NCBI GenBank assembly: GCA_013697705.1
Contig: JACCWJ010000049.1
Coordinates: forward strand, 20,151-84,150
From: Gammaproteobacteria bacterium
GTDB lineage: Bacteria > Pseudomonadota > Gammaproteobacteria > UBA6002
Length of the DNA stretch: 64,000 nt
Direction: 5' to 3'
This document shows, piece by piece, positions 8,078-17,283 of this stretch (position 1 is its first letter; every line of letters starts with the position of its first letter). The notes below the pieces were generated by a model that made no database searches, was not told where the DNA came from, and saw nothing but the letters and a program-made list of their open reading frames with translations. The position numbers and the translations under genes are program-made.

Positions 8078-10189
8078 ATGAAAAAGACACTTAAAATTGC
8101 TGGTATTTCATTATTAATTTTAATTACCCTCTTTGCGGGCTCCGCTTTTGTAGTCAGTCGATATGTTGATCCTAATAAATTCAAAGGCAGAATTAGCCAA
8201 TATGTATTTGCTAAAACCGGTCAAGTGCTGGTGATTAACGGTAGTATGCACTGGTCTTTATTTCCCTGGGTGGGAGTTAAAGCGACTGATTTAACTTATT
8301 ATAATGCCCCCTCTTTCAGTCCAAAAGCGTTGATTTCGGCCAAAGAAATGGACATCAAAATCAAACTTATCCCACTGACGCATGGCCAAATTGAAATAGG
8401 TAATATTACCCTGAACAATGCGGTACTTAATCTAATTAAAAATAAATCGGGCAAATTTAATTGGCAAACTATTGCAGAAGAAGATAGCAAATCCCCCGAC
8501 ACTAAAAACAAATCCAGCTCAATTTCTAAATTTTCGGTTGCCAGTTTAAGTATTAAAAATGGCAAACTAAATTGGTATGATCAGCAAAAAAATTCTCATA
8601 CTGGTATTGATTCGTTAAATATAAATAGTAAACACATTCAACTCGGTCAGTCCTTTCCCTTATCATTAGATTTTGACTTAGTGGATGATAACTCAGTCAA
8701 AAAGGTCTCTATTGAAGCTAGCGCCGACGTTACATTATCTCCAGATACCCAACAATATTCCTTACAAAATTTAAAGTTCAACAGTCAATACCCTACTTCA
8801 TCAAACACAGTAGCTCTGAAAGCCGACGGCAATGTAGAGGCTGACATTCGGAAACAAACATTATTATCTCACCTAAATTTTGTGATCAATAATGTTAATG
8901 GTCAAATTAATTTGAAAGGTACTGAGATTTCAAAATTAGCACAGTATGAGGGAACGTTGACCGTCGATGATTTCAATTTGAAAAAATTACTTGATGAGCT
9001 GGGCAGTCCATTAGTCACCAAAAATAGTGACGCATTAAAGTCCGTTTCTTTATTAAGCAAAATTAACATCGATAACGGAAATGTATCGCTTAAACAACTT
9101 CACGCCAAGATTGATAAAACAGATATTTTTGGCAATTTATTACTGACAACCAAAAATAAAAATATTAATTTCAATTTAACGGCGAATCAGATCAACGTTG
9201 ATGATTATCTTTCAGGAGAGACTAGCAATAAAAAAGAAACCACCCCTTCGCAACCTGAATCAAAAAATTCCACGCCTTCTCCTTGGAAAGTGAATGGCCG
9301 TATCAATGTGGCGAGCGTCAATGTAGACAAACTCAAGTTGTCGAATCTCATAGCGAATTTGGACATGCAAAAAAATGTTATTCGCATTGCCCCGCTTAGC
9401 GCTAATCTTTATAAAGGCCAACTAGACGGCTCCGTGGTCATTAATAAGCAGCAACAAAGTAAAACTGCTATCTATATCAAACAATCGCTTAAAAATATTA
9501 ACATTAATGAAATGCTCCGCGAGTTTTCTGATTCTGATAAACTCAGCGGCACAACTTCGCTATCTACTGATCTGACTTCCGTCACCGATAGCAACACAAG
9601 TTTTCTAGCCGCCTTGAATGGTAAAATGCAGCTGACATTAACCAATGGTTCACTGCGTGGTGTAGACGTTATCTATCAATTGAGTAGAGCCCATGCATTT
9701 ATCAAACATTTATCTTCGCCGGGAATTACTGATTCAAAAGAAACGCAATTCTCTTCGCTGAGCGCGAACGCCTTAGTTACCAATGGCGTTATTAATACCG
9801 ATGATTTAACCATCACGTCGGAATTTTTAAAAGTAAATGGTAAAGGCACAACTAACTTAGTAAATAAAGATATTCATTATCGACTTAATGCGACAGCACA
9901 GCCTAAGCTAGCTAATGAAAATAAAGATATCGGCAAGGAAGTGACGACTTATCAAGTACCCATAAAAATATCTGGTAAGCTGACTAAACCCAGCGTTAAT
10001 TTAGATTTTGCAGAACTGGCTAAAACTTTGTACGCGAAGCAAATTGAAAAAACAGTTTCAAAAAATATTAATCAGCTTAAGGGTAACCTGCAGGAGCAAG
10101 TCCAAGATAAAATTAAAACGCTGGTACCCGCATCGTTGTTCAATAAAATTATTAAATCTGATGATGCTCCTGCCGCACCAAAAGAATAA
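8078..10189 (+). CDS. AsmA family protein
   Basis: Large envelope protein anchored by one N-terminal membrane segment (residues ~7-30, ISLLILITLFAGSAFVV) with the rest in the periplasm. The N-terminal AsmA domain shows DPNKFKGRISQYVFAKTGQ and GSMHWSLFPWVGVKATDL, and the C-terminal AsmA_2-like region shows LNGKMQLTLTNGSLRGVDV. AsmA-like proteins are now thought to be bridge-like phospholipid carriers between the membranes. The length of 703 is close to that of AsmA (~617) and its paralogues. It is followed 8 bp later by mutY, so the two may share a transcript. Confidence 0.88.
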   Translation: MKKTLKIAGISLLILITLFAGSAFVVSRYVDPNKFKGRISQYVFAKTGQVLVINGSMHWSLFPWVGVKATDLTYYNAPSFSPKALISAKEMDIKIKLIPLTHGQIEIGNITLNNAVLNLIKNKSGKFNWQTIAEEDSKSPDTKNKSSSISKFSVASLSIKNGKLNWYDQQKNSHTGIDSLNINSKHIQLGQSFPLSLDFDLVDDNSVKKVSIEASADVTLSPDTQQYSLQNLKFNSQYPTSSNTVALKADGNVEADIRKQTLLSHLNFVINNVNGQINLKGTEISKLAQYEGTLTVDDFNLKKLLDELGSPLVTKNSDALKSVSLLSKINIDNGNVSLKQLHAKIDKTDIFGNLLLTTKNKNINFNLTANQINVDDYLSGETSNKKETTPSQPESKNSTPSPWKVNGRINVASVNVDKLKLSNLIANLDMQKNVIRIAPLSANLYKGQLDGSVVINKQQQSKTAIYIKQSLKNININEMLREFSDSDKLSGTTSLSTDLTSVTDSNTSFLAALNGKMQLTLTNGSLRGVDVIYQLSRAHAFIKHLSSPGITDSKETQFSSLSANALVTNGVINTDDLTITSEFLKVNGKGTTNLVNKDIHYRLNATAQPKLANENKDIGKEVTTYQVPIKISGKLTKPSVNLDFAELAKTLYAKQIEKTVSKNINQLKGNLQEQVQDKIKTLVPASLFNKIIKSDDAPAAPKE

Positions 10190-10197
10190 ATAACGTC

Positions 10198-11244
10198 ATG
10201 TCAGACTTTGCAAAGGGACTGCTCAATTGGTTTGATGGCTTTGGTCGCAAAAATCTGCCGTGGCAAAAAAATATTACGCCTTATCGAGTGTGGATTTCAG
10301 AAATCATGTTGCAACAAACACAAGTTGCAACGGTGATTCCTTATTTCGAGAAATTTATTGCTCATTTTCCTGATATTCAAACTTTAGCGAAATCAGAGCT
10401 AGATACCGTGCTTCATTTTTGGACTGGTCTTGGCTATTACGCTCGCGCTCGCAATATCTATAAAAGTGCAAATATCATTGTCGACCATTTTGCTGCCGAG
10501 TTTCCGAGCGATTTGGATACTTTAATATCCTTGCCGGGTATCGGCCGATCCACAGCCGGAGCCATACTTTCGATTGCGTTCCAAAAGGCTACTCCCATCC
10601 TTGATGGCAACGTCAAACGTGTACTGACCCGCTTACACGCGATTTCTGGCTATCCTGGGGAAAAGTCGGTTGAGGATAAATTATGGAAATTAGCGAGTGG
10701 CTATACCCCTGAAAAACGCTGCGCGGATTTCACTCAAGCTATTATGGATTTAGGGGCAACAATTTGTACCCGTGCACAACCTAATTGCAATGCATGCCCC
10801 CTCCAATTCGATTGTCTCTCATATCAAGAAGGTAGCATCTCTCTTTACCCCCAACCAAAAGCAAAAACCAAACTGCCCGTCAAAAATACGCAATTTTTAA
10901 TCTTGTGGAACGAAAAAGGCCAACTTCTACTGGAAAAAAGGCCTCCAATGGGCATCTGGGGAGGATTATGGGGTTTTCCAGATTACCCCCAATCTGATTT
11001 TGCAGAGCACTGCAGGTTGAAATATGGCGCTGAAGTCATCACTTATTCTACGGGCCAACTATTCAGGCACACCTTTAGCCATTATCATCTCGATATCACC
11101 CCTGTGTTTATAGATATTGCGCATCATCGCAAAGATGTGATGGAAGGCGATTTGATATGGTGTCTTGCAAACGAGATTCCCCAAGTGGGATTGGCCGCTC
11201 CCGTTAAAAAACTATTGTTGGAATTCGCAAAAACAACATACTAA
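10198..11244 (+). CDS. mutY: A/G-specific adenine DNA glycosylase MutY
   Basis: Removes adenine mispaired with 8-oxoguanine. The helix-hairpin-helix LPGIGRSTAGAIL precedes the catalytic-Asp region ILDGNVKRVLTRL. The Fe-S cluster cysteines are visible in CTRAQPNCNACPLQFDC (C-X6-C-X2-C-X5-C). The C-terminal Nudix-like domain that recognises 8-oxoG follows (LILWNEKGQLLLEKRPP, GGLWGFPDYP). The length of 348 is normal. mutY followed by yggX is a widespread gammaproteobacterial pair. Confidence 0.96.
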   Translation: MSDFAKGLLNWFDGFGRKNLPWQKNITPYRVWISEIMLQQTQVATVIPYFEKFIAHFPDIQTLAKSELDTVLHFWTGLGYYARARNIYKSANIIVDHFAAEFPSDLDTLISLPGIGRSTAGAILSIAFQKATPILDGNVKRVLTRLHAISGYPGEKSVEDKLWKLASGYTPEKRCADFTQAIMDLGATICTRAQPNCNACPLQFDCLSYQEGSISLYPQPKAKTKLPVKNTQFLILWNEKGQLLLEKRPPMGIWGGLWGFPDYPQSDFAEHCRLKYGAEVITYSTGQLFRHTFSHYHLDITPVFIDIAHHRKDVMEGDLIWCLANEIPQVGLAAPVKKLLLEFAKTTY

Positions 11245-11333
11245 TGAATGAATTTTCAAGAAAATTGATTATAATGTCCCACTTAAAAAATAAATTTTGT
11301 TATTTTGAATTGATTAGCATATAAGGGTCCATC

Positions 11334-11603
11334 ATGACACGTACTGTTTTTTGTAAAAAGTTAGACGCAGAAGAACTGGGCTTGGAATTCCCCCCCTTCC
11401 CCGGCGACCTAGGCACTGAAATTTATAACAACATTTCAAAACATGCTTGGCAAATGTGGCTCAGCCATCAAACAATGTTGATAAACGAATATCGATTAAA
11501 CATGTTAGAGCCAGAAGCAAGACAATTCTTAGTCGATGAAATGAAAAAATTCCTATTTGGAACTGGTAGCGATGCCCCTCCCGGATATCAGCCCCCAGAA
11601 TGA
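11334..11603 (+). CDS. yggX: Probable Fe(2+)-trafficking protein YggX
   Basis: Small cytosolic protein of 89 residues that protects Fe-S clusters from oxidative damage and is proposed to carry Fe(II). The family start ([10 protein letters not shown] with the conserved Cys7) and [15 protein letters not shown] are intact. Its position 89 bp after mutY is the classical neighbourhood. A TATAAT at 11270-11275 may give it its own promoter. Confidence 0.95.
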   Translation: MTRTVFCKKLDAEELGLEFPPFPGDLGTEIYNNISKHAWQMWLSHQTMLINEYRLNMLEPEARQFLVDEMKKFLFGTGSDAPPGYQPPE

Positions 11604-11611
11604 GAATTCGC

Positions 11612-11640
11612 TTGACTCAAACTCCTACAATCGGTTTAAT
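11612..11640 (+). promoter_or_regulatory. Sigma-70 promoter of tRNA-Phe
   Basis: TTGACT (11612-11617), a 17-bp spacer, then TTTAAT (11635-11640), ending 10 bp before the first tRNA base, with a G+C-containing discriminator between. Spacing and position are what a tRNA promoter should have. Confidence 0.7.
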
Positions 11641-11650
11641 TAGCGTCCTC

Positions 11651-11727
<77 letters not shown>

Positions 11728-11771
11728 CAAATCAAGGACTTACAATTATCCGCTAAATAATCAATTTTTCA

Positions 11772-11790
11772 GTGCTACCTAGGTGCTACC
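11772..11790 (+). other. Putative integrase arm-site doublet, left end
   Basis: GTGCTACC occurs at 11772-11779 and again at 11783-11790, 11 bp apart (one helical turn), 44 bp inside attL. The same doublet with the same spacing occurs near the right end (19762-19780). P4-type integrases bind paired arm sites like this; binding here is inferred. Confidence 0.6.
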
Positions 11791-11858
11791 AAAAGCTAAA
11801 CGGATTTACATATAAAATTGTGATTTAGCGAAGTTACACTATTGAGGTTAGAGGTTAA

Positions 11859-12212
11859 ATGAAAAACTTGTTCAAGTTATGCTTATCATTTCGAGATACC
11901 ATTACTCGGTCCCAGTATTTATTAGGAATGCTAATGACGGTGTTATTTGTAACCTTACTATATATTATATCTGTGGAAATTAGACCTGATAATCAGCATG
12001 GAACCCGTGATATTTTTGCAGCAATATTAAGCTTATTATTGATTATTGATCTGCCCATCTTTTTATATACGCTAATAGCTTTAGCAGTTAAAAGGTTACG
12101 AGATGTAGGGTGGTCCAAATGGCTAGCAATTTTTAGTTTTATTCCGCCTTTATCTCTAGTATTGTGGCTACTTTTACTATTCATACCTAGTAAAAAAATT
12201 AAAGGACTTTAG
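11859..12212 (+). CDS. DUF805 family membrane protein
   Basis: A 117-residue inner-membrane protein with three or four hydrophobic segments. The DUF805 signature is visible as FRDTITRSQYLLGMLM at the N-terminus and LAVKRLRDVGWSKWLA near residues 74-90. The function of the family is unknown. GAGGTTA precedes the ATG. It is the first cargo gene inside island 1, 36 bp upstream of a DUF817 gene on the same strand, so the two may form an operon. Confidence 0.8.
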   Translation: MKNLFKLCLSFRDTITRSQYLLGMLMTVLFVTLLYIISVEIRPDNQHGTRDIFAAILSLLLIIDLPIFLYTLIALAVKRLRDVGWSKWLAIFSFIPPLSLVLWLLLLFIPSKKIKGL

Positions 12213-12247
12213 AAAAATTTATCTCTAAAAAATAAAGAAGTAACATC

Positions 12248-13084
12248 GTGAGTGAGTCGCAAACATTTGCAATCACAAATCTTTTGGATCGCTTAATTTC
12301 TAATGATTCAGCCTTAAAAGAATTCATTCTCTTTGGATTAAAACAAGCATGGGCGTGTCTATTTGGCGGGTTGCTACTTTTTTTTATTTTAGTCACCCAT
12401 TATTGGTATCCATTCCAGCATTATCTTAATCGGTATGATTTTTTATTCCTTGTTGCCATTCTTATTCAGGTTATCTTGCTACTCACCAAATTAGAGACAT
12501 GGGAAGAGGCCAGGCTAATAATTATCTTCCACATTGTCGCAACCATCATGGAAATATTTAAAACTTCTCCCGCAATTGGATCTTGGCATTATCCTGAAGC
12601 AGCTGTGTTCAAAATTGCGAATGTTCCTCTTTTTGCTGGATTTATGTATAGCGCAGTAGGAAGTTATACTGCTCGCATTTGGAAAGCGTTTGATCTGAAG
12701 TTTACTTATTATCCGAAGTCAATCTGGCCTTTTATCGTAGCCATCCTTATTTATATCAACTTTTTCACGCATCATTTCTTTTGCGATCTCCGGTGGTTAT
12801 TAATCGCAATAAGCATTATTGTTTTTGCTCGCACATCGATAATTATGACAATAGGTCAAAACTGCAGGAAAATGCCTCTTGTTGTGGGTTGGTTCTTGGA
12901 AGCAATCTTTATCTGGTTTGCTGAAAATATTGCAACACTTTCAAATGTGTGGCTCTACCCTTTCCAAAATGAATCTTGGCAACCAGTTTCCTTTCATAAA
13001 ATATATGCATGGTATTTGTTAATTATCATTAGTTTTATTTTAGTCTCTACAGTTCATAAACCAACATTGAAAAGAGAATCATAA
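12248..13084 (+). CDS. DUF817 family integral membrane protein
   Basis: A 278-residue protein with about eight membrane segments. Family features include LKQAWACLFGGLLLF, the acidic LETWEEARLIIIFH, GSWHYPEAA, PLFAGFMYSAVGSY and FFTHHFFCDLRWLL, the last with two His and an Asp in or near the membrane that could bind metal. The distribution resembles other DUF817 proteins (Bacillus YoaT type), whose function is not known to me. It is cargo of island 1 with no link to mobility functions. The start is taken at an ATG-equivalent (GTG) at 12248; no good alternative lies downstream. Confidence 0.75.
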   Translation: MSESQTFAITNLLDRLISNDSALKEFILFGLKQAWACLFGGLLLFFILVTHYWYPFQHYLNRYDFLFLVAILIQVILLLTKLETWEEARLIIIFHIVATIMEIFKTSPAIGSWHYPEAAVFKIANVPLFAGFMYSAVGSYTARIWKAFDLKFTYYPKSIWPFIVAILIYINFFTHHFFCDLRWLLIAISIIVFARTSIIMTIGQNCRKMPLVVGWFLEAIFIWFAENIATLSNVWLYPFQNESWQPVSFHKIYAWYLLIIISFILVSTVHKPTLKRES

Positions 13085-13536
13085 AGAATGGATAAAATAT
13101 TCGATCAAGAGACCATCGAAAGTTTGTCAACAGAAAGTTAAACTCAGTGGTGCTGGTCTTGCATTTTTCATCGTCAAAATTTGTAAGAATCAGCACCTGA
13201 TTATCCATCTTTTTGATTCAAAGCAAATCCAAAATTTTTCCCATTTTTCGCAAACTTGAAAAGTTTGCATATTGCGCTTTTAGATGTCTTTACAATTTGA
13301 TTGGCCAAGGTTCAGTCAGGTTGGGAAAATTAAAGCAACTGCTACTGGCTAAGAAATATGTGATCAACACAAAATAGCAAACAAGCTAGTTGTTGATTCA
13401 AAGTACACCAAATGCATCTAGTACATCAAACCATTCGTGAGTGGCTTTTGTAGATGTATTTGTGATGTACTTTGAATGGACTTATCTGGGAAGATGTACA
13501 CTGATACCAATCCTTACTGGCTAATGAAGAGTGTAC
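13085..13536. other. Non-coding 452 bp with palindromes and GTAC-rich repeats
   Basis: Between the DUF817 gene and the 3' end of the primase gene. A 17-codon open frame (MDKIFDQETIE...) at 13088 looks meaningless. The right half contains the long imperfect palindrome listed separately and repeated TGTAC/GTACA boxes (near 13403, 13421, 13467, 13496, 13532, 13541, 13550). Because it lies beside the primase-helicase gene, it is a candidate replication origin. Confidence 0.5.
13396..13477. repeat. Imperfect inverted repeat, possible origin or operator
   Basis: The left arm at 13396-13420 (ATTCAAAGTACACC...) matches the reverse complement of the right arm at 13451-13477 (...GATGTACTTTGAAT) over about 25 bp with few mismatches; the centre is 30 bp. 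A smaller palindrome AATGTAC-N5-GTACATT is at 13539-13557. All contain GTAC. Confidence 0.6.
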
Positions 13537-15891
13537 TTAATGTACTTGGTGTACATTGTATCTAATATCTTTTAGGTGAACATGAAAACCATCTTTTTGA
13601 CGTTGTGGTTCAAATTCAATATGAATACCTATGAGAGTCAAAGCGATACACTGTCTCTTCAACTGCATCGCAAGACCTCGTGCAGACCTTGGCCAGTCTA
13701 ATGCTTTCTCATGCTTATAAGATTTGCTGAGTATGTTATAAAGCTGACTGTATAAGCCTGAGAAGCTTCCCTTCTCTTCCATAAACTGAATGATTGCGGT
13801 TGCAAGAGATGAATGCTCCATCGCTGAAGTGATACTCACCTTACGATTTTCTAAATAATCTCGTATAAAGGATCCAGGTTCCCAGGCCAAAGCATGTTCT
13901 AGTGCAACGCCTAACTGTGCAAAGTCTGCTAAGCGGGGTTTTTCATCAAGTCGAACATTCGGCAGTTCTTTTAATATTTGAGATAAAGTTGTCAATAATG
14001 CGCCTAAAAAACGCCCATGATTTTCGCTAAATCGTTGCTGTAATTCTTGATCAGTTTTGCGCTCCGTCACCAAAATGGGAGGCAACTCCAGAACAATCGC
14101 GCGATCAATTAAATCCTGAGCTGAAATAAAATCGTGGATACCATTCATGATGACCGGGCGTTTTATCTCTGCAACTTCTTCTTCCATGGTGCTATACAGT
14201 TTTCGCGTGGCAAAACCACCGCCTGTCGCCAAACAGCATAAGTCATCTTGCTGACTCGCACTTAAGCGGCTGATGTTATTTAGGGAAACCAACCAATTAT
14301 TCACTGCTGCGACAAATAAATCTTCACTTTTCCTGGGTGTTCCGCGTAAGTTTGATGTGGAAGGATCAATCAACTCGCGTAAAAAATATTGTGTGCTGCT
14401 TTTTGCAGATCCTTGCAAACCAGTTAATACCAGAATTGGAAAATGCGTATCAGGACGTAAACATTCCAGCAACCATGCCAAAACTAATTTTTGACTCTGT
14501 GGAGGAATATTAATTAGCTCCCATAATAAATCAATGCTGCCTTCCTTTTCCGGGCGTGGTAATGGTCGCATGGACCTTGAACGTCTGAACTTTATGGGCG
14601 CTTGAGGCAGAATTTTCCAACCCTGTAAATTAATCTCAACTATTTCACAACTTTCATTGGCCAAATCTAAATATATTGTATCGCCTAAATGCCCGACACG
14701 AATAAAGACTTTGTGACAAGCCCCCTCAAATCTGGCTTTACCATTAATGACGGCTAATACGTCTTGTAAAGAGGTTTTATTGATTACTTTTTGATGTAAG
14801 CGCCAATAAAGATGAGTAATGCTTTCTTGAAATTCTTTACTTTCAATCGGCCAGGTCTCATAACGATCTCTATGGAGAAATGTCACATAGGTTTCACCCT
14901 GTTCATCATGAAAAAATTCTGCGTCAGCTAACAATTGCAACACTTGATTTGCCAAAGATATTTTCTGATCTGAAGCTTGATGTGAATCACAAGTAAGCCC
15001 CAATTGTTTGTGTACTGTTTCCATCCCCTCCAAATTTGCTAGGTCATTAAAATCAGATGGCTTAGATTCAAGTGACTTAAATTGCGGAATGAATAATTGT
15101 GCCCCCAGGTATTTTGCAGTTTCTTGCGCTTTAGTTAGACCAGGATTATTGGGCGACCATTGATCGTTATCCGCACAAATCATTATCTGATGGTTTGGAT
15201 AATTAGTTTTTAATACTTTAGCAACCGGCAAAAGATTATTGGCATTAAAAGCCACAAATGTGGCACAACGACTTGCTTGATATATTGTCGCTGCTGTTGC
15301 ATATCCTTCACACAAATAAAGGGTTGACGTAATCTCACCAATGGAATAAAAATGACCATGAATTTTTCCATTCGATAAAAATCGTTTTTGACCCTCACTA
15401 TTAATGAATTGTAAGCTATGGAGTTGCTGTGATTGATCCAAAATCGGTATGATTAATAAATTATTTTTATAGAGTCTTAAGCCATAGGACTGCACCGATT
15501 TATTTTTCAGATAAGGATGAATAGTAAGTGGTACTGACTGTTGCCAAATATTATTCGCTCGCTCTTGTGCCTCATTTTGTAATCGGGTTAATTCCACTTC
15601 TCGCTTGTTACGCGCTTCTGAAATTATTTTTTGTACTTGAAACTTTTCTTGTATCGTTAATTGCTGTTCTGGTTTGTAGCACCAAGTTTTTTCTATATCA
15701 CGTTTCCAACAACCATAAGCACCGGCAGGGATACCATCGATATACAATACATACCATCCATTCTTTGAGCCAGACTTATCACCACCTTGATAAAAGCGAT
15801 GTATTTGACCGTCGGCTATAATTTCATCCGTAATAAAAATTGCATCATTCTCCATTGCACTTTTAAATGTATGGATAATATTATTATTCAT
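13537..15891 (-). CDS. Primase-helicase (Toprim plus AAA+ ATPase), island replication protein
   Basis: A 784-residue protein like the replication proteins of P4-type satellites and integrative plasmids. The first ~90 residues are unassigned. A Toprim domain lies at ~190-290, with the catalytic Glu in LYLCEGYATAATIY and the acidic pair in ICADND. The C-terminal half has Walker A GLQGSAKSS near residue 490 and a helicase core (LVSLNNISRL, KRPVIMNGIHDF). It probably primes and unwinds DNA for replication of the excised island. The start overlaps the end of the AlpA-like gene by 8 bp, so they form an operon. A GTAC-rich palindromic region follows the gene. Confidence 0.8.
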   Translation of the reverse strand: MNNNIIHTFKSAMENDAIFITDEIIADGQIHRFYQGGDKSGSKNGWYVLYIDGIPAGAYGCWKRDIEKTWCYKPEQQLTIQEKFQVQKIISEARNKREVELTRLQNEAQERANNIWQQSVPLTIHPYLKNKSVQSYGLRLYKNNLLIIPILDQSQQLHSLQFINSEGQKRFLSNGKIHGHFYSIGEITSTLYLCEGYATAATIYQASRCATFVAFNANNLLPVAKVLKTNYPNHQIMICADNDQWSPNNPGLTKAQETAKYLGAQLFIPQFKSLESKPSDFNDLANLEGMETVHKQLGLTCDSHQASDQKISLANQVLQLLADAEFFHDEQGETYVTFLHRDRYETWPIESKEFQESITHLYWRLHQKVINKTSLQDVLAVINGKARFEGACHKVFIRVGHLGDTIYLDLANESCEIVEINLQGWKILPQAPIKFRRSRSMRPLPRPEKEGSIDLLWELINIPPQSQKLVLAWLLECLRPDTHFPILVLTGLQGSAKSSTQYFLRELIDPSTSNLRGTPRKSEDLFVAAVNNWLVSLNNISRLSASQQDDLCCLATGGGFATRKLYSTMEEEVAEIKRPVIMNGIHDFISAQDLIDRAIVLELPPILVTERKTDQELQQRFSENHGRFLGALLTTLSQILKELPNVRLDEKPRLADFAQLGVALEHALAWEPGSFIRDYLENRKVSITSAMEHSSLATAIIQFMEEKGSFSGLYSQLYNILSKSYKHEKALDWPRSARGLAMQLKRQCIALTLIGIHIEFEPQRQKDGFHVHLKDIRYNVHQVH

Positions 15892-16111
15892 AGCACTCTC
15901 CTGTATGACCTAGAGTGCGACGTGCAATGAATGCGTTAATGTCATGCACGTTATAACGAATTAATTTTCCTACGCGAACATACGGAAGGCTATAACGTCC
16001 TGTACATCGCCAAACATCTAAGGTTCCTGTCGAAACTCCTAAAATTTCAGCCGTTTGTTGCGGGGTCAATAATTTATTCAGAGAAGAATTAATGGCTGTT
16101 GATGAATTCAT
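15884..16111 (-). CDS. AlpA-like helix-turn-helix regulator/excisionase
   Basis: A 75-residue protein with a MerR-like winged HTH of the HTH_17/excisionase type: LLTPQQTAEILGVSTGTLDV, then WRCTGRYSLPYVRVGKLIRY and DINAFIARR. Such proteins bind island DNA to promote excision or control integrase and replication genes. GGAGC precedes the start (AAAGGAGCATCTTT). It is the first gene of the primase operon, and three TTCCAAGT boxes stand upstream. Confidence 0.82.
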   Translation of the reverse strand: MNSSTAINSSLNKLLTPQQTAEILGVSTGTLDVWRCTGRYSLPYVRVGKLIRYNVHDINAFIARRTLGHTGECYE

Positions 16112-16181
16112 AGTAAAGATGCTCCTTTAAAATTTGAAATAACAAACAAGGAGCATCTTGCGGTAATGTTGAAGAGTTGTG

Positions 16182-16254
16182 TTCCAAGTGGAAAAATTAT
16201 TTTCCAAGTTAGGATGAAGGCTATAACTTATTGATAATTAGAATCATTCCAAGT
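16182..16254. promoter_or_regulatory. Three TTCCAAGT direct repeats, putative operator
   Basis: TTCCAAGT occurs at 16182-16189, 16202-16209 and 16247-16254 in the 281-bp gap upstream of the AlpA-like/primase operon. The first copy continues into GGAA, giving the near-palindrome TTCC-AAGT-GGAA. A repressor or the AlpA-like protein could bind here; this is inferred from position only. Confidence 0.45.
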
Positions 16255-16392
16255 TGTCACAAAAAATAATCTTCTCCTTTTGTTATTGTGGTTTATTGCA
16301 GTGCTATAAAGCTCTATGTAATCCTACGTAATACACTATAAACCTATTTCAATTAACATTTTGTCAAAATACATGACTATTTGAGCAGAAAA

Positions 16393-17025
16393 TTATTCTT
16401 GATCGTCTGGAACCAAATGAATGTCTCTCTGAATAGTACGTAATGATTCTGCAATCCGACGTTGAATACTACTTTTACCGAGACCGTAGATTTTTAGATT
16501 ATGATCTTCCAAAAATTGTAGGATGTCTTCTGTCACCTGAAAAATATTTATACTTTTTACGGAACCCAATCGTGGCGATTTATTTTTAAAAACATATGCC
16601 ATCACCACTGCTCCTAATGTTTTTGATAAATATTCTTCCTCTTTACTTTTTACTTGTTCAATTTTGGTTTCATCAGCTTTACTCCCAAATAATTCTGGAA
16701 ATTGATTTGCATATGCCTCTTTTGCTAATTGCCATAATTCCTCTGGTATTGGCCATTTTTTCTGCACACATTCATTCAAATACGCCGCAGGGTGACCACG
16801 ATGCTCACGGTATTTATAAAAATGAACTGATGTAAATATTTGATGGAGCTTATAGGGGTTTATTAATTCTGGATACGTCTCGATGTTGGTTTTGTGATCT
16901 TTAACAGTAAAACGGATTGATCGGTATTTATCAGGATCTAACCCACAAATAATGAGACAAGCATTTTTTTGTGACCAGGAGTCTAGTTTAAGTAAAAATT
17001 CATAATCAGGTTTATTAATTGGCAT
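16393..17025 (-). CDS. Uncharacterised island protein
   Basis: 210 residues, soluble and charged; I do not recognise the family. The N-terminal part (PDYEFLLKLDSWSQKNACLIICGLDPDKYRSI) suggests a compact domain seen in integrative-element proteins next to AlpA genes. The C-terminal ~70 residues (TEDILQFLEDHNL, GLGKSSIQRRIAESLRTI) could form a small helix-turn-helix, as GLGKSSIQRRI looks like a recognition helix. It lies between integrase and AlpA gene on the same strand and is probably regulatory or accessory to mobility. Confidence 0.55.
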   Translation of the reverse strand: MPINKPDYEFLLKLDSWSQKNACLIICGLDPDKYRSIRFTVKDHKTNIETYPELINPYKLHQIFTSVHFYKYREHRGHPAAYLNECVQKKWPIPEELWQLAKEAYANQFPELFGSKADETKIEQVKSKEEEYLSKTLGAVVMAYVFKNKSPRLGSVKSINIFQVTEDILQFLEDHNLKIYGLGKSSIQRRIAESLRTIQRDIHLVPDDQE

Positions 17026-17195
17026 AACACCCCTCTCGTGTCAAACCTCATTGAGAGGTCAAGCCAAGTTGGTGAGGTACCAACGATTCAGGAGCTACCC
17101 TAGGCTTAACCAACAAGTTACATTACATCATTTAATGTCCTTGATTAGTAATTATTCAGCGCAAAATTTTAATTGGCTAGAACGTTCAGGTTTGA

Positions 17196-17283
17196 GCCGA
17201 ATTTCAATGAAAAATGAAAAGAAAAAGCGGAGCATACTCACGTATGTGAGCAGTTTTCTTTTCATTTTTCATTGAAATTCGGC
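17196..17283. repeat. Perfect 30-bp inverted repeat at the integrase 3' end
   Basis: Arms 17196-17225 and 17254-17283 are perfect reverse complements (outer ends GCCGAATTT/AAATTCGGC). The 28-nt centre itself contains CTCAC-GTAT-GTGAG (17237-17250). The right arm includes the last codons and stop of the integrase gene. RNA from either strand would fold into a very long hairpin; it could act as a terminator or RNA stabiliser, or extrude as a cruciform. Confidence 0.85.

Noticed and set aside
13396..13560. A CRISPR array made of GTAC repeats
   Set aside because: The repeats are too short, unevenly spaced and partly palindromic; there are no regular spacers and no cas genes.
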